Shown here: piece after piece, positions 58,407 through 64,000 of the stretch
How positions within the stretch are numbered: the stretch's first letter is position 1
Layout of the letters: the number at the start of each line of letters is the position of its first letter
Assembly (NCBI RefSeq): GCF_937988725.1
Contig: NZ_CALKHS010000010.1
Location: forward strand, 620,001-684,000
Source: an uncultured Castellaniella sp.
Lineage (GTDB): Bacteria > Pseudomonadota > Gammaproteobacteria > Burkholderiales > Burkholderiaceae_B
Length of the DNA: 64,000 nt
Direction of reading: 5' to 3'
Notes under the pieces: generated by a model
Database searches by the model: none
Told to the model about the DNA's origin: nothing
The model's input: the letters and a program-made list of their open reading frames with translations, nothing else
Made by a program: the position numbers and the translations under genes

Positions 58407-59999
58407 TTATTCCCACTCGATCGTGGCCGGCGGCTTGCTCGACACGTCATACGTGACGCGATTGATCCCGCGCACTTCGTTGATGATCCGCGACGACACC
58501 TTCTTCAGCAGCGAATACGGCAGTTCCGCCCAGTCCGCCGTCATGAAGTCGGAGGTCTGCACGGCGCGCAGGGCCACGACGTAGTCGTAGGTGCGGCCGT
58601 CGCCCATGACGCCCACGGATTTCACCGGCAGGAAGACCGTGAAGGCCTGGGAAGTCAGGTCGTACCAGGACTTGCCGGATTCCGGCTCGATGGTGTTGCG
58701 CAGTTCGGTGATGAAGATGTCGTCGGCGCGGCGCAGCAGGTCGGCATATTCCTGTTTGACTTCGCCCAGGATGCGCACGCCCAGGCCGGGGCCGGGGAAG
58801 GGATGGCGGAAGACCATTTCGGGCGGCAGGCCCAGGGCCAGGCCCAGGTGGCGGACTTCGTCCTTGAACAGTTCGCGCAGGGGTTCCAGCAGCTTCAGGT
58901 TCAGGGTGTCGGGCAGACCGCCCACATTGTGGTGGGACTTGATGGCCACGGCCTTGCCGGTCTTGGAGGCGGCGGATTCGATGACGTCCGGGTAGATGGT
59001 GCCCTGGGCCAGCCAGCGGGCGGACGTCAGCTTCGCGGATTCGGCCTGGAAGACCTCGACGAATTCGCGGCCGATGATCTTGCGCTTGGCTTCGGGGTCG
59101 GCGACGCCGGCCAGCTTGCCCAGGAACTGTTCGCTGGCGTCGACGTGGATGACGCGGATGCCCAGGTGGCGGGACATGGTGTCCATCACCTGCTTGGCTT
59201 CGTTCAGGCGCAGCAGGCCGTGATCGACGAACACGCAGGTCAGCTGGTCGCCGATCGCCTTGTGGATCAGGGCGGCGGCCACGGAGGAATCCACGCCGCC
59301 CGACAGGCCCAGGATGACCTCGTCGGAACCGATCTGCTCGCGGATGCGGGCGACGGCCTCGGTCACGTAGTCGGGCATGTTCCAGTCGCGCGAGCAGCCG
59401 CAGATTTCGGTGACGAAGCGCTGCAGCAGGGCCTGGCCCTGGACGGTGTGGGTGACTTCCGGGTGGAACTGCAGCGCGTAGAAGCCGCGCGCTTCGTCGG
59501 CCATGCCGGCGATCTCGCACGAGGGCGTGGACGCCATGCGGATGAAGCCCGGCGGCAATTCCGTGACGTGGTCGCCGTGGCTCATCCAGACCTTCAGCAT
59601 GCCGTGGCCTTCGGGACTTTCGAAATCCTGCAGACCGCTCAGCAGCCGGGTGTGGCCGTGGGCGCGGACTTCGGCGTAGCCGAATTCGCGGTGATCGGAA
59701 AATTCGACCTTGCCGCCCAGTTGCATCGCCATGGACTGCATGCCGTAGCAGATGCCCAGCACCGGCACGCCCACCTGGAAGACCGCGCCGGGCACCTTCA
59801 GGGATTCTTCGGCGTAGGCCGAGGCATGGCTGCCCGACAGGATGATGCCCTTCAGGCCCTGTTCCAGCTGATCGCGCACGAAGGCGTCGTCCACGTCGCC
59901 CGGGTGGATCTCGCAGTAGACGCCGGCATCGCGCACGCGGCGGGCGATGAGTTGAGTGACCTGTGAACCGTAGTCCAGAATAAGGATGCGCTGATGCAT
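58407..59999 (-). CDS. guaA: GMP synthase (glutamine-hydrolysing)
   Basis: A 530-residue enzyme of standard length. The class I glutamine amidotransferase domain has LGICYGMQ with nucleophile C84, and the synthase domain has LGLSGGVDSSVAAALI, the PP-loop; the C-terminus ends TIEWE. It converts XMP to GMP. The end of the gene is the ICE attachment site: its last codons (58410-58418) include the core and the stop is TAA, whereas the displaced tail at the left ends TGA. The start could also be 9 bases upstream at 60008. Confidence 0.97.
   Translation of the reverse strand: MHQRILILDYGSQVTQLIARRVRDAGVYCEIHPGDVDDAFVRDQLEQGLKGIILSGSHASAYAEESLKVPGAVFQVGVPVLGICYGMQSMAMQLGGKVEFSDHREFGYAEVRAHGHTRLLSGLQDFESPEGHGMLKVWMSHGDHVTELPPGFIRMASTPSCEIAGMADEARGFYALQFHPEVTHTVQGQALLQRFVTEICGCSRDWNMPDYVTEAVARIREQIGSDEVILGLSGGVDSSVAAALIHKAIGDQLTCVFVDHGLLRLNEAKQVMDTMSRHLGIRVIHVDASEQFLGKLAGVADPEAKRKIIGREFVEVFQAESAKLTSARWLAQGTIYPDVIESAASKTGKAVAIKSHHNVGGLPDTLNLKLLEPLRELFKDEVRHLGLALGLPPEMVFRHPFPGPGLGVRILGEVKQEYADLLRRADDIFITELRNTIEPESGKSWYDLTSQAFTVFLPVKSVGVMGDGRTYDYVVALRAVQTSDFMTADWAELPYSLLKKVSSRIINEVRGINRVTYDVSSKPPATIEWE
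58411..58418. other. ICE attachment site, right end
   Basis: The 8-bp core TCCCACTC lies within the last three sense codons of guaA. To its right is chromosomal guaA; to its left begins ICE sequence. It pairs with 6759-6766. Confidence 0.7.
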
Positions 60000-60072
60000 G
60001 ATGCTCATGAGGAAAGAAACGTTCAGGGTGTAACTTTACCGCATCGCACGGGCGTCCAGTGGCGCTCGTGCA

Positions 60073-60969
60073 TCAACGCGCGCGTTCCACGTGGTTCCTG
60101 GCCTGTTCCCTGAATTTCACGGGACTCACGCCCGTATGCTTGCGGAAGAACCGGCTGAAATAGACTTCATCGTCAAAACCCAGCCGCCACGCCAGCGATT
60201 TGACGGGATCCGACGTATACACCAGGTTCCGCTGCGCCTCATGGACCAGGCGCTCGCTGATGACCGCCGTCGCCGACATGCCGAGCACATCGCGGCACAG
60301 ACGCGTCAGGTGCCCGCCCGTCACGCCAAGCTCATTGGCATAGACGCCGAGCGGCACATGGTCGCAATAATATTTGTCCACCAGTTCCCGGAATTTCTGG
60401 ATCTGGACCGCCTTGCGGGAACTGCCGGCGCGCAAGGGCAGCCCGCGACTATAGCGTATCCGCCCGATCCGCAGCGCCAGCGCCGCCAACAGCGACACGC
60501 AGATCCCGGGCTGCCCCACCCGATGGCTTCTGAATTCATCCTGTATGGAATCGAACAAAGGGGCGATCGGCGCCAAAGCAGGATCGCCGGGTTCGAATTC
60601 CATGGCGAAAGGCTCGCGCACCACGGACAGCATATTCGGATCCGCCGCGCCGACCACCCGCTCCAGCACGTGTTGAACAGCGGTGATCACAGGACCATCC
60701 ACGTCCTCGGAGAAATGGAAGGAATGCATTATCTGTTCTGGAATTGACAAGATACACGGTGCTGTGACAGTCAGCACCTTGTCATCCATCCCGATCACAC
60801 CGCCGCCGCGGGTCAGATAAAGGATCTGTATGAAAGATTTATGCAGATGCGGTTTAATTACCCAGTTATTCAATGAAGATCGCGTAGGTATGGTTTCGAT
60901 ATGCACCGAATCCACCCAGTGATCCAGGCCCTGTGTCGCATATAAACCGTACTTAGGGTTTTCTCGCAT
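60073..60969 (-). CDS. AraC-family transcriptional regulator
   Basis: A 298-residue protein of AraC type with an N-terminal cupin effector domain (HLHKSFIQILYLTRGGGVIGM) and two C-terminal HTH units; GFDDEVYFSRFFRKHTGVSPVKFRE is the family signature. It resembles HpaA/PobR-like activators of aromatic or acid catabolism. It is divergent from the SDR/flavoprotein operon, its probable target. The ATG at 60969 is chosen because upstream residues lack family character. Confidence 0.88.
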   Translation of the reverse strand: MRENPKYGLYATQGLDHWVDSVHIETIPTRSSLNNWVIKPHLHKSFIQILYLTRGGGVIGMDDKVLTVTAPCILSIPEQIMHSFHFSEDVDGPVITAVQHVLERVVGAADPNMLSVVREPFAMEFEPGDPALAPIAPLFDSIQDEFRSHRVGQPGICVSLLAALALRIGRIRYSRGLPLRAGSSRKAVQIQKFRELVDKYYCDHVPLGVYANELGVTGGHLTRLCRDVLGMSATAVISERLVHEAQRNLVYTSDPVKSLAWRLGFDDEVYFSRFFRKHTGVSPVKFREQARNHVERAR

Positions 60970-61167
60970 GCCGAGCGTTCTTGCAGTGGAAATGCACGAA
61001 TTGTCCTGTTGACGGCTGGAATTGTCAATGACGGTCCAGCACAACTTCCAGATAATGGCAAGCAACACAGCACCCCAGCCTTGACACAAATCAAGCACAA
61101 CGGTGCGACAAGCCGATCCGCAAACAGCGCTTCATCGGCTTTCCAATCAGCAACCCAGGAGAACATC

Positions 61168-61983
61168 ATGCAAGAGCCTCATTGGCTTGGCTTGCAGGGG
61201 CGAACTTGTGCCGTCACTGGAGCCGCACACGGGATCGGACAGGGCATCGCACGGCAGCTGGCTGCCGCCGGCGCCCGGGTCGCCCTGCTGGACCATGACC
61301 GCGAAAGCTGCGAAGCGGCGGCCGCGTCGCTGCGCGCGGAAGGCTTCGACGCCATCGGCGTCTTCTGCGACACATCCGATCCGGACAGCGTATCCCGGGC
61401 GGCCGGCACGGCCGAGGCAGCCCTCGGCCCCTGCTTCGGCCTGGTCAACAATGCGGGCATTCTTCGCCCCGCCGCCCTGCAGGATGTCAGCCTCGAGGAA
61501 TGGAATCGGGTCTTGAGCGTGAATCTGACCGGCTACCTGAGCGTGTCCCGCGCCTTCCATGGGCAGATGCGGGCCAACGGCGGCGGCAGCATCGTGCACA
61601 TCGCTTCGATCGCCGGCAGTTTTCCGCAGACCCGAAGCGGCGCCTACAGCGCCAGCAAGGCCGGCGTGCGCCTGATGTCCCGCCAGATCGCCGTCGAATG
61701 GAGCGCCGACAACATCCGCAGCAACACGATCTCCCCCGGCATGATCCGCACTCCGCTGACCACCGCCTTCTATGCCGAACCCGGCCTCGAATCGCGGCGG
61801 GCGGCCATGACGGCCAGCCGGCGCGTGGGCGAAACCGAAGACATCGCCAATACGGCGGCCTTTCTGCTGAGCCCCCGGTCGAGCTACGTGAATGCGACCG
61901 ATATCGCCGTGAACGGCGGCATGGATGCCATGTTGATGGACATGGTCCCCCGCCCAGGCTTCAACCAGTCCAACGGAAATTGA
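61168..61983 (+). CDS. Short-chain dehydrogenase/reductase
   Basis: A 271-residue classical SDR: GAAHGIGQG (about 18-26) for NAD(P), NNAG near 93-96, and the catalytic Ser, Y-SAS-K set (about 140-156). C-terminal NATDIAVNGGM is typical. It probably oxidises a hydroxyl group on the substrate passed to the next enzyme. AGGAGAACATC precedes the ATG at 61168. The flavoprotein gene begins 8 bp after its stop. Confidence 0.88.
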   Translation: MQEPHWLGLQGRTCAVTGAAHGIGQGIARQLAAAGARVALLDHDRESCEAAAASLRAEGFDAIGVFCDTSDPDSVSRAAGTAEAALGPCFGLVNNAGILRPAALQDVSLEEWNRVLSVNLTGYLSVSRAFHGQMRANGGGSIVHIASIAGSFPQTRSGAYSASKAGVRLMSRQIAVEWSADNIRSNTISPGMIRTPLTTAFYAEPGLESRRAAMTASRRVGETEDIANTAAFLLSPRSSYVNATDIAVNGGMDAMLMDMVPRPGFNQSNGN

Positions 61984-61991
61984 GTCACGCC

Positions 61992-63704
61992 ATGAATACC
62001 CAACCTTTACAAGACAACATGCGCTGCGACGTGCTGATCGTGGGCGCGGGCGTCGCCGGACTCACCACGGCCATCGTGGCGGCCAAGCAGGGGCTGCGCC
62101 CCGTCGTCGTGGAAAAGGCGCCCGTTTTCGGCGGCACCGCCGCGTTCTCCGGCGGCGTCCTGTGGATCCCCGGCAACCATGTCGCCAGGCAGTCGGGCAT
62201 CCAAGACTCCCGGGAAGCCGCGCTGGACTATATCAAGCACGAGACCGGCGGGAATTTCGATCCGCAAGCCATCGAAGCCTTCCTGGACAAAGGCCCCGAA
62301 ATGGCGGAATTCTTCGAGCGTGAAACGGAAGTCAAATTCATTCCCACGCAGTACCCGGACTACCACCCCGACCAAGTGGGCGCCGCCCTGCAAGGCCGTT
62401 CGATTCTGGCGAAACCCTTCGACATCCGGGCCCTCGGCCCTGACATGAAGCGGCTGCGCCCTCCGCTGAAGACCATCACCTTCATCGGGATGATGTTCAA
62501 CTCTTCCAGTCCGGACATCAAGCACTTCTTCAATGTCACGAAATCGCTGACCTCGTTCCTGTACGTCACCCGGCGGCTGAGCAAGCACCTGAAGGAGCTG
62601 CTCCTGTATCGCCGCGGCATCAACGTGACCAGCGGCAACGCCCTGATGGCCCGACTGGCCAAAACGGCCCTGGATCTGAATATTCCCATCTACACCGAGA
62701 GCCCGGTCATCAGCCTGATCCGGGACGGGGAGCGGATCGCCGGCGCGGTCGTGCGCAATCGGCAAAACGACATCCGTATCCACGCGGACCGCGCCGTCGT
62801 GCTGGCTGCCGGCGGTTTCCCGCACGACGAAGCCCGTCTGAGGCAGACCTACCCCCACGTGGCGCGAGGCGGCCGGCATCTCTCGCCGACGCCGACCGAA
62901 AACACGGGCGACGGCGTACGCATCGCGGAACAGCTGGGCGCTTCCCTCGAGCTGGACCTTCCCAATGCCTCCGCCTGGATTCCCGTATCGCACGTACCTT
63001 TGGGCGGAGGCCGGTACGGCGTGTTCCCCCACCTCATCGACCGGTACAAGCCCGGCATGATCGGCGTGACAAGCGACGGCAGGCGCTTCACCAACGAATC
63101 CAACTCGTACCACGATGTCGGCCAGGCCATGATCAAGGCATGCGAAGGGAGCAAGGAAACGGCGATGTGGCTGATCTGCGACCACCCGACGATTCGCAAG
63201 TACGGCCTGGGCTATGCCAAACCCGCCCCCATGCCTCTGGGACCCATGCTCAAGCGCGGCTACCTGAAGAAAGGCGCCACGCTAAAGGCGCTCGCGCAGG
63301 CGGCCGGCATCGATCCCGAGGGGCTGGAAGAGACGGTCCGCGCCTTCAACGAGCACGCGATCCGCGGCGAGGACCCGGCATTCCATCGTGGATCGACCGC
63401 GTTCAACCGCTATCTGGGTGATGCGGAACATCAACCCAACCCCTGCGTCGCCCCCATCACCACAGGCCCTTTCTACGCCTTGAAGCTGCTGATGGGCGAC
63501 CTGGGCACATTCGAAGGTTTGCGGACCGCCGTGACTGGGGAAGTGCTGGACCGGGCCGGCCAAGCCATCCCCGGCCTCTATGCCGTGGGCAACGACCGCG
63601 CCAGCATCTTCGGCGGCAACTACATCGCGGCGGGCATCACCCTGGGGCCCAACATGACCTTCGGCTACATCACGGCCAGACACATCGCGAAAGCCCGGCG
63701 GTGA
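61992..63704 (+). CDS. FAD-dependent 3-ketosteroid dehydrogenase-like enzyme
   Basis: A 570-residue FAD_binding_2-type protein. CDVLIVGAGVAGLTTAIVAA is the dinucleotide site; FGGTAAFSGGVLWIPGNH and the C-terminal GLYAVGNDRASIFGGNYIAAGITLGPNMTFGYI fit the 3-ketosteroid-delta1-dehydrogenase/fumarate-reductase-like family. It should introduce a double bond into a ring or chain. It lies in an operon with the SDR and the NIPSNAP gene; the substrate is not known. Confidence 0.85.
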   Translation: MNTQPLQDNMRCDVLIVGAGVAGLTTAIVAAKQGLRPVVVEKAPVFGGTAAFSGGVLWIPGNHVARQSGIQDSREAALDYIKHETGGNFDPQAIEAFLDKGPEMAEFFERETEVKFIPTQYPDYHPDQVGAALQGRSILAKPFDIRALGPDMKRLRPPLKTITFIGMMFNSSSPDIKHFFNVTKSLTSFLYVTRRLSKHLKELLLYRRGINVTSGNALMARLAKTALDLNIPIYTESPVISLIRDGERIAGAVVRNRQNDIRIHADRAVVLAAGGFPHDEARLRQTYPHVARGGRHLSPTPTENTGDGVRIAEQLGASLELDLPNASAWIPVSHVPLGGGRYGVFPHLIDRYKPGMIGVTSDGRRFTNESNSYHDVGQAMIKACEGSKETAMWLICDHPTIRKYGLGYAKPAPMPLGPMLKRGYLKKGATLKALAQAAGIDPEGLEETVRAFNEHAIRGEDPAFHRGSTAFNRYLGDAEHQPNPCVAPITTGPFYALKLLMGDLGTFEGLRTAVTGEVLDRAGQAIPGLYAVGNDRASIFGGNYIAAGITLGPNMTFGYITARHIAKARR

Positions 63705-63743
63705 CGGCCCCGGCGCCCATCATCCGCTCTTCAGGAGAAACCC

Positions 63744-64000
63744 ATGCTCATCGATGATTCATTGACCTTGATCGACCATCGCGTCTACACCATCGCGTTG
63801 CGCAAGATGCCGGAATTCCTAAGCGTCTTCAACGAACTGGCGATGCCGGTGCTGAGAGAGACCCTGGGCAACCCGATCGGCCTGTATACCAGCCACGTCG
63901 GCCCGCTGAACCAGTTCGTGCACCTATGGGCCTACAAGGACCTGAGCGACTATCAGGAACGCTGTCGGCGCAGGGACACGCACCCGGACTTTCCGGCATA
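63744..64000 (+). CDS. NIPSNAP-family protein, N-terminal part
   Basis: The open frame starts with MLIDDSLTLIDHRVYTIALR and contains FVHLWAYKDLSDY; the family motif W-Y-R/K-D is typical of NIPSNAP proteins. It is cut off by the window end after 85 residues. AGGAGAAA lies ahead of the start. In catabolic operons such proteins often accompany dehydrogenases. Confidence 0.75.
   Translation, partial: MLIDDSLTLIDHRVYTIALRKMPEFLSVFNELAMPVLRETLGNPIGLYTSHVGPLNQFVHLWAYKDLSDYQERCRRRDTHPDFPA

Larger units (their letters stand above)
6759..58418. mobile_element. Integrative and conjugative element in the guaA 3' end
   Basis: The element is bounded by the TCCCACTC cores and measures about 51.65 kb. It encodes a tyrosine integrase and AlpA-type regulator at the right end, a full VirB1-VirB11 secretion system, a coupling protein and a MOBF relaxase, so it should be self-transmissible. 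It also carries a plasmid-type initiator with an iteron array, leading-region genes, an arsenic operon and a copper cluster. guaA is a known insertion hotspot for integrases of this kind. Exact crossover points within the core are not resolved. Confidence 0.85.

Noticed and set aside
58293..59966. 557-codon plus-strand frame opposite guaA
   Set aside because: It is the complement of the intact guaA; composition is typical of antisense frames in GC-rich genes.

Overview
The window looks like a chromosomal segment of a high-GC betaproteobacterium, most likely Alcaligenaceae-like (Bordetella/Achromobacter/Castellaniella group). This is inferred from codon use and gene content; no rRNA is present to confirm it. 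About 51.65 kb of it (6759-58418) is one integrative and conjugative element (ICE) inserted at the 3' end of guaA. The evidence is an 8-bp core TCCCACTC at both ends, a displaced guaA tail and guaA terminator left at 6666-6766, a P4-type tyrosine integrase directly beside guaA, and an AlpA-type regulator next to the integrase.

Left chromosomal flank (1-6758): start of a DODA-type dioxygenase gene running off the window, an NAD(P)-binding reductase divergent from a LysR regulator, DoxX, a diguanylate cyclase, two ACT-domain proteins, an OsmC protein, and an ArsR/AHSA1/VOC operon with a palindromic operator. Right flank (58411-64000): guaA, then an AraC regulator divergent from an SDR, an FAD-dependent ketosteroid-dehydrogenase-like enzyme and a NIPSNAP protein cut by the window edge, apparently a catabolic cluster.

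The ICE has a plasmid-like body. From left to right: an AlbA_2/Schlafen-type gene with a 12-bp minisatellite; a relaxosome RHH protein; a TrbM/KikA protein; a complete virB1-virB11 set with a three-gene insert (including a possible entry-exclusion lipoprotein) between virB4 and virB5; a TrfA-type replication initiator followed by four iterons and two DnaA boxes (candidate oriV); an Stb-like operon; a TrwB-like coupling protein; an AT-rich SIR2-family gene; and a TrwC-like MOBF relaxase. A candidate oriT lies just after the relaxase. Beyond it is a region with leading-region character (parB-like, a 51-residue protein, ssb, two DUF6573-like paralogues, a RadC-like JAB protein). All of these point back towards the candidate oriT, and several are preceded by related repeated leader sequences. 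An arsenic operon (arsR, arsI, acr3, arsC) plus an IS110 remnant has been inserted into this region.

The last third of the ICE is a large copper-handling cluster (39.5-54.2 kb): a split DsbD-like pair, a DUF411 protein, a c-type cytochrome, Met-rich and Cys-rich small proteins, a cupredoxin, CopB, CopA, CopR/CopS, a PEP-mutase-like enzyme, a b-type cytochrome and a Cu(I) P-type ATPase. Two promoters with the 19-bp spacer typical of MerR/CueR control and one cop-box-like site sit in front of its operons. A His-tailed EamA transporter and an HTH regulator follow, then the long leader of alpA and the integrase.

The parts fit together as a conjugative plasmid backbone that has acquired site-specific integration and carries metal resistance and a probable defence gene. 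Functions are assigned by reading motifs and gene order; no database search was possible.
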